In this document: in pieces, positions 15,299 through 20,690 of the stretch | Numbering within the stretch: the first letter of the stretch is position 1 | Layout: each line of letters begins with the position of its first letter | Source: UMGS1649 sp045652705 | Lineage (GTDB): Bacteria; Bacillota; Clostridia; TANB77; CAG-465 | Reading direction: 5' to 3' | Assembly (NCBI GenBank): GCA_045652705.1 | Contig: JAZRUV010000018.1 | Location: 1-20,996, forward strand | Length of the DNA: 20,996 nt | Notes under the pieces: model-generated | Seen by the model: the letters and a program-made list of their open reading frames with translations, nothing else | What the model was told of the DNA's origin: nothing | The model's database searches: none | Program-made: the position numbers and the translations under genes

Positions 15299-15353
15299 TG
15301 GGGTATCGCCAAGCGGTAAGGCATCGGACTCTGACTCCGACATAAGCCCCGCA
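15299..15353 (+). pseudogene. tRNA-Gln(CTG)-like gene lacking the T arm
   Basis: The 5' part is an unmistakable tRNA: acceptor strand TGGGGTA (15299-15305), D arm GCC-AAGCGGTAA-GGC, and anticodon stem TCGGA/TCCGA around loop CTCTGAC with anticodon CTG (15331-15333). This closely matches Gram-positive tRNA-Gln. After CAT (15341-15343) the match ends. There is no variable loop plus T arm with a GGTTCGAATCC-type sequence, and no regular 3' acceptor strand, only CCCC (15347-15350) that could pair with GGGG. A full tRNA cannot be folded. The gene has a promoter upstream and a terminator downstream, and an integrase gene follows. I infer that integration or deletion removed the 3' part, which may be at the other end of the element outside this window. 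Confidence 0.7.
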
Positions 15354-15437
15354 AAAGAATTAAAAACCATAGAAACATAGAGTATCAACACTTACGAGGT
15401 GTTGGTACTTTCTTTTTATATCTCAAAAGGCATCGGA
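15318..15437 (+). repeat. 11-bp direct repeat shared by tRNA-like gene and hairpin, attachment-site candidate
   Basis: AAGGCATCGGA occurs at 15318-15328 and 15427-15437. Repeats flanking a tRNA next to an integrase gene are typical of attachment regions. A true attL core cannot be defined without the right end of the element. Confidence 0.35.
15381..15417 (+). terminator. Terminator after the tRNA-like gene
   Basis: AGTATCAACAC (15381-15391) pairs with GTGTTGGTACT (15399-15409), with one G-U pair and a 7-base loop, then TTCTTTTT. Confidence 0.85.
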
Positions 15438-15475
15438 TTTGGTTAGTAAAAAATACCGAATCCGATGCCCCTTTT
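15429..15475 (+). terminator. Second hairpin with T-tract, reusing tRNA-like sequence
   Basis: A 15-bp stem (15429-15443 with 15455-15469, one G-U pair) and an 11-base loop are followed by CCTTTT. The left arm repeats 11 bases of the tRNA-Gln D-arm/anticodon-stem region (AAGGCATCGGA at 15318-15328 and 15427-15437). It stands directly upstream of the integrase gene and could insulate it, or be part of the attachment region. Confidence 0.65.
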
Positions 15476-15521
15476 ATTGTGTATTTTTTACAAAAAAATA
15501 TATGAAAGAGAGGTGTAAAAA

Positions 15522-16466
15522 ATGCTACAAATGAAAAGGAAATTATCTAATCTTAAAGAGGGTAAAGAGGAATTTATTGCAGATTGCAAAATTAGAAATC
15601 TTGCAAATGGAACAATAAGTCTTTATGAAGAACATTTTAATTATTTTATAAAGTATATGAATGAAAACTACCCACAAATGCAAATAGCAAACCAACTAAC
15701 AAAAGATATAATAAATGAATTCATAATAGATATGAAAGAAAATGGACTAAAAATAACTACAATAAATATAAGATTAAGGTCAATAAGGTGTTTTATATAT
15801 TACTTTATAAGAAATGGTTATATAGAAAACGAAATTAAAATTGAAGAACTTAAAGAGGAAAAAGGAATTCCGCAACTTTACACAAGAGAAGAAATAAAAG
15901 TATTGTTAAGAAAGCCAAATTTAAAAATTTGTAGTTTTGCAGAATATAGGACTTGGGCTATAATTAACTTTTTTGTGGCAACAGGTGTAAGGCGAAGAAG
16001 TTTAATAAATATAAAAATTGGGGATTTAGATTTTGACAATGAAATTATTTATGTGAGAGTTACTAAAAATAGAAAAACAATAATAATTCCAATGGGGAAA
16101 GCGCTAAAAAAAGTATTGCTAGAATATTTAAAATATAGGAATGGGGAGTCGGACGATTATTTATTTTGTAATTTAGAGGGAATGCAATTAACAGAGAATG
16201 CATTGAATAACATTGTAAAGAAATATAACACAAAAAGAGGAATAAAGAAAACAGGGGTGCATTTATTTAGACATTATTTTGCAAAAGAATATATACAAAA
16301 TGGTGGCAATGCTTTAAAGTTACAAAAACTATTAGGACATAGCACATTAGAACAAACACAAAATTATGTGGATTTATTTGGAGAAGATTTGCAATCTGAT
16401 TTTGACAAGTACAATCCATTAGACCAATTATGTATGAATAACGAACGAATTAAAATGAGAACATAG
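15522..16466 (+). CDS. Tyrosine recombinase/integrase
   Basis: This 314-residue site-specific recombinase of the XerC/D-like phage integrase family should catalyse integration and excision of the element at its attachment site. An N-terminal SAM-like core-binding domain (about 15-105) is followed by the catalytic domain. That domain contains R157 (ATGVRRRSLINI), a candidate K182 in the beta-hairpin (VTKNRKTIIIP), H247 and R250 (VHLFRHYF), H273 (LLGHST) and the nucleophile Y282 (TQNYVDLF). All catalytic residues are present, so it looks active. There is no N-terminal arm-binding domain of the Tn916 type. GAGAGGTG lies six bases before the ATG. Its position right after a tRNA-Gln-like gene marks the left end of a mobile element. 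Confidence 0.93.
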   Translation: MLQMKRKLSNLKEGKEEFIADCKIRNLANGTISLYEEHFNYFIKYMNENYPQMQIANQLTKDIINEFIIDMKENGLKITTINIRLRSIRCFIYYFIRNGYIENEIKIEELKEEKGIPQLYTREEIKVLLRKPNLKICSFAEYRTWAIINFFVATGVRRRSLINIKIGDLDFDNEIIYVRVTKNRKTIIIPMGKALKKVLLEYLKYRNGESDDYLFCNLEGMQLTENALNNIVKKYNTKRGIKKTGVHLFRHYFAKEYIQNGGNALKLQKLLGHSTLEQTQNYVDLFGEDLQSDFDKYNPLDQLCMNNERIKMRT

Positions 16467-16509
16467 TAAATTATAAAGAGGGGCAAATTAAAAAGAATGG
16501 AGATATAAA

Positions 16510-16790
16510 ATGATAATTGATAAAAAATAAGCGAACTATTAACAACACTTGAAAGAAACAAAGGTAAATCTATTGAATTTGAAACAGTGGGCGCGGTTAG
16601 CATAAAATTAATATTAAATAATACACAATATAAATTTATAGAAAATACACAATATGTAGAATTATACGATGCTAAAACAAATATTAGAGTTAGCATTGAC
16701 ATATACACTGCAATTGAATTATATAAAGAGGAATTACAATATAAGATAATGTTAGATAATAGTCAAAGTATTTTAATTAAAGTATTATAA
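16510..16790 (+). pseudogene. Small hypothetical gene interrupted by a one-base frameshift in an A run
   Basis: An ATG at 16510 with GGAG seven bases upstream opens MIIDKK and then stops at TAA (16528-16530). One base away the frame continues without a stop for 88 codons: ISELLTTLERNKGKSIEFE, then GAVSIKLILNN and on to ILIKVL. Adding a single A to the A6 run (16522-16527 region) would restore one 93-residue ORF. The protein has no motif I know; it is mixed alpha/beta and follows the integrase by 43 bases. This could be a true mutation, a sequencing error in the run, or a gene rescued by slippage. An internal GTG at 16587 gives a shorter frame but has no ribosome site. Confidence 0.55.
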
Positions 16791-16886
16791 TATTAAGATA
16801 ACAGATAATATTTTGAATGATTATATCATTATTGCATTTGTAAAAAGTTTATGATAAACTGTAAGAGAAAATAAAAGGAGAAGAGT

Positions 16887-17912
16887 ATGGATAAAGAATA
16901 TGTAATTAAATCGTTAAATGAAATTTTACAAATAGATAGTCCAACGGGCTTTACAACAAATGTAATAAATAAACTACAAGAAATGATAGAACAATTGGGT
17001 TATAGTTTTGAAAAATTACAATGTGGAATGGGCGTAGTAACACTAAAAGGCAAAAGCGCAAAAAAAACAATAGGCATTGCAACTCACATAGACACATTAG
17101 GGTTAATGGTAAAAAATATTACTGAAAAAGGACACTTAAAAATAACTAAATTAGGAAGTATGGTTTTTCCTAGTATTGATTCAGAAAACTGTAAAATATA
17201 TACTAGAAATGGGAAAGTATATACAGGCACAATATTTTCAACAACACCATCATTTCATACATATAAAGAGGTAAATACTGCTGAAAGAAACGAAGAAACA
17301 CTTGAAGTTATATTAGATGAAATGATAAATAATAAGCAAGATGTACTAAAATTAGGAATTAATGTGGGAGATATTATAGCAATAGAACCTAAAACAGTTA
17401 TAACAGAAAATGGATTTATTAAATCAAGATATCTAGATGATAAAGCATCAGTAGCAGTTGTGCTAGGAGTGTTAAAATATTTTAAAGACAAGAAGATAAA
17501 ACCACAATATAATTTAAAGTTTATTTTTTCAGCATATGAAGAAGTAGGACATGGAGCATCATATTTACCAGAAGATATAAGCGAATTAATATCTGTTGAT
17601 ATGGGGTGTGTTGGTAAAGAATTAAATGGAACTGAATATAGTGTATCAATATGCGCGAAAGATACAAGTGGACCATACGATTACGAGTTAACAACACAAT
17701 TTATTAATTTAGCAAACGAAAATAATATTAATTATGCAATAGATATATACAAATATTATAGTTCAGATGTGTCAGTAGCGGTAAAATCAGGACATAATAT
17801 AAAAGGTGCTCTTATAGGACCAGGAGTATTTGCTAGTCATGGCTATGAAAGAACACATTATTTGTCGTTGGATAATACAATGAAGCTATTAACGATGTAT
17901 TTAACAAAATAG
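16887..17912 (+). CDS. M42-family metallo-aminopeptidase
   Basis: This 341-residue cytoplasmic enzyme of the M42 (glutamyl aminopeptidase/tetrahedral aminopeptidase, FrvX/YsdC) family removes N-terminal residues from peptides. Metal and catalytic residues are visible in order: H67 (ATHIDTLG), D184 (SRYLDDKAS, bridging), E218 (general base) and E219 (AYEEVGHG), D238 (SVDMG) and H324 (YERTHY). The DSPTG motif near residue 17 is also typical. AAAGGAG stands about seven bases before the ATG. It is normally a housekeeping gene, but here it lies 420 bases behind an integrase and before phage/plasmid-type regulators, so it is probably cargo of the element. A bidirectional hairpin follows. Confidence 0.92.
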   Translation: MDKEYVIKSLNEILQIDSPTGFTTNVINKLQEMIEQLGYSFEKLQCGMGVVTLKGKSAKKTIGIATHIDTLGLMVKNITEKGHLKITKLGSMVFPSIDSENCKIYTRNGKVYTGTIFSTTPSFHTYKEVNTAERNEETLEVILDEMINNKQDVLKLGINVGDIIAIEPKTVITENGFIKSRYLDDKASVAVVLGVLKYFKDKKIKPQYNLKFIFSAYEEVGHGASYLPEDISELISVDMGCVGKELNGTEYSVSICAKDTSGPYDYELTTQFINLANENNINYAIDIYKYYSSDVSVAVKSGHNIKGALIGPGVFASHGYERTHYLSLDNTMKLLTMYLTK

Positions 17913-17936
17913 ATTAAATATAATAAAATGAATATA

Positions 17937-17984
17937 AAATGCTATTACATTAATGTTTATATTACATTAATTGTAATAGCATTT
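17937..17984. terminator. Bidirectional terminator between the M42 gene and the convergent HTH gene
   Basis: AAATGCTATTACA plus TTAATGT (17937-17956) pairs with ACATTAA plus TGTAATAGCATTT (17964-17984), a 20-bp stem with one bulged T and a 7-base loop. Only short T runs follow on each strand, but the stem is long and lies between convergent genes. Confidence 0.7.
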
Positions 17985-18029
17985 ATTGTTACAATATTCA
18001 CATAATCAAAAAAATATATTGTGTATTTG

Positions 18030-18248
18030 CTATTCTGTTGGGAATGGTTTGGCTAGTTTGCTTATGCCTGTTATGTAGTTCATATCTACATTATAAAGTT
18101 TAGCAAGTTTAATAAGAATTTCCAAAGATATTCTTGTCTTGCCTGTTTCATAATCTGAATATGTTTTTTGACAAACTGATAAATAGTCTGCAATGTCTTG
18201 TTGTGATAAACCTTTTATAACTCTTAAATATCTTATAATTTCATTCAT
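18030..18248 (-). CDS. XRE-family helix-turn-helix regulator
   Basis: This 72-residue protein is almost entirely one Cro/CI-type DNA-binding domain. The helix-turn-helix is near residues 13-35 (LSQQDIADYLSVCQKTYSDYETGKTRIS), followed by LEILIKLAKLYNVDMNYITGIS, the usual fourth and fifth helices. Such single-domain proteins act as repressors of mobile-element operons. The start at 18248 has AAAGGA about 13 bases upstream, slightly long. A hairpin (18272-18300) lies just before the start. It is on the strand opposite the replication genes, across the repeat-rich region, as expected for a lysogeny- or copy-control repressor. Confidence 0.85.
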   Translation of the reverse strand: MNEIIRYLRVIKGLSQQDIADYLSVCQKTYSDYETGKTRISLEILIKLAKLYNVDMNYITGISKLAKPFPTE

Positions 18249-18271
18249 AATTAAATAATCCTTTATACAAA

Positions 18272-18300
18272 ATAGATAGGCATTTTGTTTGCCTACCTAT
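18272..18300 (-). terminator. Hairpin with short T run between the two minus-strand genes
   Basis: ATAGATAGGCA (18272-18282) pairs with TGCCTACCTAT (18290-18300) with one A-C mismatch and a 7-base loop; on the minus strand TTTTGTAT follows. It would end the transcript of the 18343-18594 gene, only 24 bases before the HTH gene start. Confidence 0.55.
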
Positions 18301-18342
18301 ATTCAAACATATTGTGTATGATAAAAATGTCGAATTTTGTTG

Positions 18343-18594
18343 TTATGCGCCAAGAATTGTCCCTATTTTATTACTTCTACTTGCTTTTGAAGTTTTAGTT
18401 CTTGCTTTTTGTTTTTCCTTTTTGTTTACGATTTTTTTAGAACAATCTTTTACAAGTTTGTCTAAATAGGCTTCAGGTGTAAGTGTATTTTTGCCACCTG
18501 TTAATTCGGCCGCATCGTTAATACTTCTAATATATGCAAAGAATTCAGGCGGACAAAGTGTTTCATTTGTTTCAGTATCTAATGTAATTTTCAT
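18343..18594 (-). CDS. Small hypothetical protein with Lys-rich tail
   Basis: This 83-residue protein is of unknown function. The first 60 residues look folded (MKITLDTETNETLCPPEFFA and TPEAYLDKLVKDCSKKI). The tail KKEKQKARTKTSKASRSNK is strongly basic and could contact nucleic acid. I use the ATG at 18594, ten bases after AAAGGA; a TTG three codons upstream overlaps that site. It faces away from the replication genes. It could be an accessory or copy-control protein of the element, but this rests on position and the basic tail only. Confidence 0.6.
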   Translation of the reverse strand: MKITLDTETNETLCPPEFFAYIRSINDAAELTGGKNTLTPEAYLDKLVKDCSKKIVNKKEKQKARTKTSKASRSNKIGTILGA

Positions 18595-18660
18595 AATTAT
18601 CAATTCCTTTCTACAAATTACGACATAATATTACCATATTTTGGTTAATTGAAAAAATGT

Positions 18661-18786
18661 TTAGTAGTATAAACTCTAAATTAGTAGAAATAACTCTAAT
18701 TCAAATTTGATATTTTCGCGCGCCTACTCTTGCAATGAATTCGCGTTAGTAGTAGAAATACTAAATTAGAGTTATTACTACTAAAT
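18661..18786. repeat. Cluster of about 20-bp direct and inverted repeats in noncoding DNA, iteron/operator candidate
   Basis: In the 391 bases without a gene (18595-18985) four related units occur: TTAGTAGTATAAACTCTAA (18661-18679), TTAGTAGAAATAACTCTAA (18681-18699), TTAGTAGTAGAAATACTAA (18746-18764) and, inverted, 18766-18784 (reverse complement TTAGTAGTAATAACTCTAA). Between them is a G+C-rich patch containing CGCGCGCC (18717-18724). The outer arms TTAGTAGTA (18746-18754) and TACTACTAA (18776-18784) also form a 9-bp inverted repeat. Location between a divergent repressor side and the replication operon fits an origin or a multi-site operator. Confidence 0.65.
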
Positions 18787-18810
18787 GCAATATTGGTATT
18801 TGTCAAATGT

Positions 18811-18839
18811 TTGAGATTTAGTTGGCAGTGAATTATAAT
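18811..18839 (+). promoter_or_regulatory. Promoter of the HTH/replication operon
   Basis: TTGAGA (18811-18816), 17 bases, TATAAT (18834-18839). The transcript would have a leader of about 140 bases before the first gene, including the hairpin at 18897-18943. Confidence 0.65.
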
Positions 18840-18884
18840 TTTATTAGAAAAGATGAAAAAAGTTTAAACAATACATATAAAAAC

Positions 18885-18943
18885 TACATTTAGTATGAGA
18901 GTGAATTGAATAAAATTATTAAATGTAATTTACTCTCCTTTTT
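18885..18943 (+). terminator. Attenuator-like terminator in the leader of the replication operon
   Basis: GAGAGTGAATT (18897-18907) pairs with AATTTACTCTC (18927-18937, one G-U pair) and is followed by CTTTTTCTTT: a terminator about 45 bases before the first gene. TACATTTA (18885-18892) can instead pair with TAAATGTA (18920-18927), which would trap the left terminator arm in its loop and share one base of the right arm. The two structures are largely exclusive, the arrangement of an attenuator. Confidence 0.6.
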
Positions 18944-18985
18944 CTTTAAAGTTAAAGGTTAGATTTTTTAAATCGAGGAGGACAA

Positions 18986-19186
18986 ATGGAATTTGACATT
19001 ATTAGAAAAAAGTTAAAAGAAATTAAAGAGGAACAGGGCATTACATATAATTATTTTGCGACACAAATAGGAATGACAAAAGGGTCTTTTTATAATTTCA
19101 TAAGTGGTAGCAGAGGACTATCAGAAGAAAAGCAGAGGCTTTTAGAAAGCCAAATCAGGAGGTTTAATAATGATGTACTATTATAG
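18986..19186 (+). CDS. Small HTH regulator, phage repressor/Cro-like
   Basis: This 66-residue protein carries a helix-turn-helix in residues 17-45 (QGITYNYFATQIGMTKGSFY, then NFISGSRGLSEEKQRLLE), typical of compact Cro/CI-like or phage-type DNA-binding proteins. GAGGAGG lies five bases before the ATG. It is the first gene behind the leader with the attenuator-like hairpin, and its 3' end overlaps the next gene by 17 bases. It probably binds the repeats upstream or regulates the replication genes. Confidence 0.75.
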   Translation: MEFDIIRKKLKEIKEEQGITYNYFATQIGMTKGSFYNFISGSRGLSEEKQRLLESQIRRFNNDVLL

Positions 19187-19406
19187 TTATATGGAGCCTA
19201 AAAGGACTTTAGATAATGCTATTAGCGCGCTAAAAAGCGAACAAAAGAGATTAGTAAAAGAAATTGAAGATATAAACAAAGGAGAAGATTTTATAAAAGT
19301 ATATTACGAGAGGAACAAACTAGTAAGGTCATATTTTTCGTATAGCGAAATAATTAGAGAATTAGAAAGACTTAAAGAATATAAAATAGAAAGATATAAG
19401 AAATAA
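19170..19406 (+). CDS. Small coiled-coil hypothetical protein
   Basis: This 78-residue, highly charged, helical protein probably forms a coiled coil (residues 10-75; TLDNAISALKSEQKRLVKEI, and SEIIRELERLKEYKIERYKK). AGGAGG (19157-19162) is seven bases before the ATG, inside the end of the HTH gene, so translation is probably coupled. A second ATG directly follows the first; an ATG at residue 8 (MEPKRTLDN) is also possible. Its function is unknown. Such small helical proteins are common in phage and plasmid early operons. Confidence 0.65.
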   Translation: MMYYYSYMEPKRTLDNAISALKSEQKRLVKEIEDINKGEDFIKVYYERNKLVRSYFSYSEIIRELERLKEYKIERYKK

Positions 19407-19433
19407 CATAAGAAAAATGTCAGGGGGTTAGTT

Positions 19434-19496
19434 ATGGGGAATTTTATACAAAAAAATAATTTTTTTCCTCTCGTGGGAATGGCGCGAACTTACTGA
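19434..19496 (+). CDS. Possible 20-residue peptide
   Basis: AGGGGG lies about six bases before an ATG that opens MGNFIQKNNFFPLVGMARTY and stops. The strong ribosome site in otherwise A+T-rich noncoding DNA is the only support. It may be a leader peptide for the replication gene, or chance. Confidence 0.25.
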   Translation: MGNFIQKNNFFPLVGMARTY

Positions 19497-19501
19497 AAAA
19501 A

Positions 19502-19530
19502 TTGTAAACATTGCTTGCACCTACTACACT
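19502..19530 (+). promoter_or_regulatory. Possible promoter of the replication-initiator gene
   Basis: TTGTAA (19502-19507), 17 bases, TACACT (19525-19530), just before the 16-bp repeats. The boxes are imperfect. Confidence 0.35.
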
Positions 19531-19543
19531 ATATAAAAAATAA

Positions 19544-19592
19544 AGTAAAATATTATTATAGTAAATTATTATTAAAGTAAATATATAATAAT
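19544..19592 (+). repeat. Three tandem 16-bp repeats, iteron candidate
   Basis: AGTAAA recurs at exactly 16-base intervals (19544, 19560, 19576): AGTAAAATATTATTAT, AGTAAATTATTATTAA, AGTAAATATATAATAA. The block is extremely A+T-rich and lies about 90 bases before the replication-initiator-like gene. The rest of the 277-base gap holds the possible peptide, a weak promoter and a G-rich run (19597-19608). Confidence 0.6.
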
Positions 19593-19683
19593 ATAAGGTG
19601 GTGGGGGGATGTTTTAGACAAAAGAAAAATAAGCAAATTATAAATTCAAGCATAAACTTATGCAGAAAGAGGAGAGATAAACA

Positions 19684-20523
19684 ATGAACGATTATTTTAA
19701 TAAATCACTCTTGTTAATAAACAAAAAGCCAAGTGGAACTCAAATGGTAATTAATGGCTATTACTTTTATATGATACCAGATTTGGTTATGAAATATGCA
19801 AATAGAGCATTAACAGATAGAGAAAGAAGACTGTATTATGCAATATGTGGACAAGCAGAGAAAGATAAAAATGGCAAGCCTTATTATTGGGCTATTAGTC
19901 ATTATTGCGACATAGCAAATATACAATCAAATCATTACTCAGAAGTTTTATCAGGGCTTGTGAAAAAGGGCTTTATAGTACACGATAAATTCAAATCAAT
20001 TGAGGTATTATACCCAATTGGAGAAAATGAGTATATAAATGAAGAGGGAGAAATTATAAGTAAACAATTAGAGGGCGCGCTTCCTAATTTGGGAACGAGC
20101 AAGTCAATTACTAAATTGGGAAAAGTTGATTCCGATTTTGGTAATCGCGCCCACCAAATCGGGAATGAGTATTCCCAAGGCAGTGCTAATAATAGAGAAA
20201 TAGATATTGATAAAGAACTAGACAAAGAAGGACTACCTTTGCGCGAAAAAAAGTGCAGGAAAGAGGTAAAGGAAATTGTTGAAGAGTTGGCAGAGGAGTA
20301 TAACATCGCGCTCTTGCTAATTAGTCAAATAAAAGAGTTAAGGAAAGACGGCTTTACATATGAATTCATATTAACTGCAATTGAAAGAAAAGACTTTTCA
20401 TATTTCAAGAATGGCTTAAACTTATTATTTCATAAACAATATCAAGAAGAAGTATTGCTAATGATAGAAGAAAGAAGAATAGCAGAAGAAAAAAGTATAG
20501 CAGAAATGCAAGCAATGATATAA
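19684..20523 (+). CDS. Replication initiator / replisome-organizer-like winged-helix protein
   Basis: This is a 279-residue protein. An N-terminal winged-helix domain (about residues 28-110) contains LTDRERRLYYAICGQAEKD, YYWAISHYCDIANIQSNHYS and EVLSGLVKKGFIVHD, the typical helix-turn-helix plus wing of phage replication (O-like) and DnaD N-terminal domains. A low-complexity linker follows (about 125-185). The C-terminal segment (VEELAEEYNIALLLISQIKE and FTYEFILTAIERKDFSYFKN) resembles the DnaD-type helical region, and a charged tail completes it. It is likely to bind the element's origin and help load the host helicase; there is no helicase or primase domain of its own. GAGGAGAG lies upstream of the ATG, and A+T-rich tandem repeats precede it. 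The family call is from fold pattern, not a close match. Confidence 0.65.
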   Translation: MNDYFNKSLLLINKKPSGTQMVINGYYFYMIPDLVMKYANRALTDRERRLYYAICGQAEKDKNGKPYYWAISHYCDIANIQSNHYSEVLSGLVKKGFIVHDKFKSIEVLYPIGENEYINEEGEIISKQLEGALPNLGTSKSITKLGKVDSDFGNRAHQIGNEYSQGSANNREIDIDKELDKEGLPLREKKCRKEVKEIVEELAEEYNIALLLISQIKELRKDGFTYEFILTAIERKDFSYFKNGLNLLFHKQYQEEVLLMIEERRIAEEKSIAEMQAMI

Positions 20524-20554
20524 AGAAAAATCTTGTTTCATAAAGTATAGATTT

Positions 20555-20644
20555 TGACATATAGAAAAAACAAAGAAATTGTATTTCAAAATGTCTATAA
20601 AAATATTTTGCAATATATTTCAAAAACATCTTGACATTTTGCAA
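20555..20644. promoter_or_regulatory. Inverted TGTC/GACA-type motifs, possible resolvase binding (res-like) sites
   Basis: GACATATAG (about 20555), CAAAATGTC (20587-20595) with TATAA after it, and GACATTTTG (20633-20641) surround the promoter of the serine recombinase; the last two are a 9-bp inverted repeat. ATTTTGCAA also repeats directly (20614-20622, 20635-20643). Serine resolvases bind similar half-sites upstream of their own genes and repress themselves. The spacing is not a classic three-site res. Confidence 0.35.
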
Positions 20645-20659
20645 CACATCATATATAAT
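20631..20659 (+). promoter_or_regulatory. Perfect consensus promoter of the serine recombinase gene
   Basis: TTGACA (20631-20636), exactly 17 bases, TATAAT (20654-20659), 31 bases before the start codon. Confidence 0.85.
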
Positions 20660-20690
20660 AATGGTGTCATAAGGAAAGGGGTTATAAATT

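Noticed and set aside
15381..15475. T-box or other riboswitch before the integrase
   Set aside because: The two hairpins are simple terminators, and no T-box sequence or specifier loop is visible; the tRNA-like part is itself a tRNA, not a sensor.
18661..18786. CRISPR array
   Set aside because: Repeats are few, imperfect, in both orientations and not separated by uniform spacers, and no cas gene is present.
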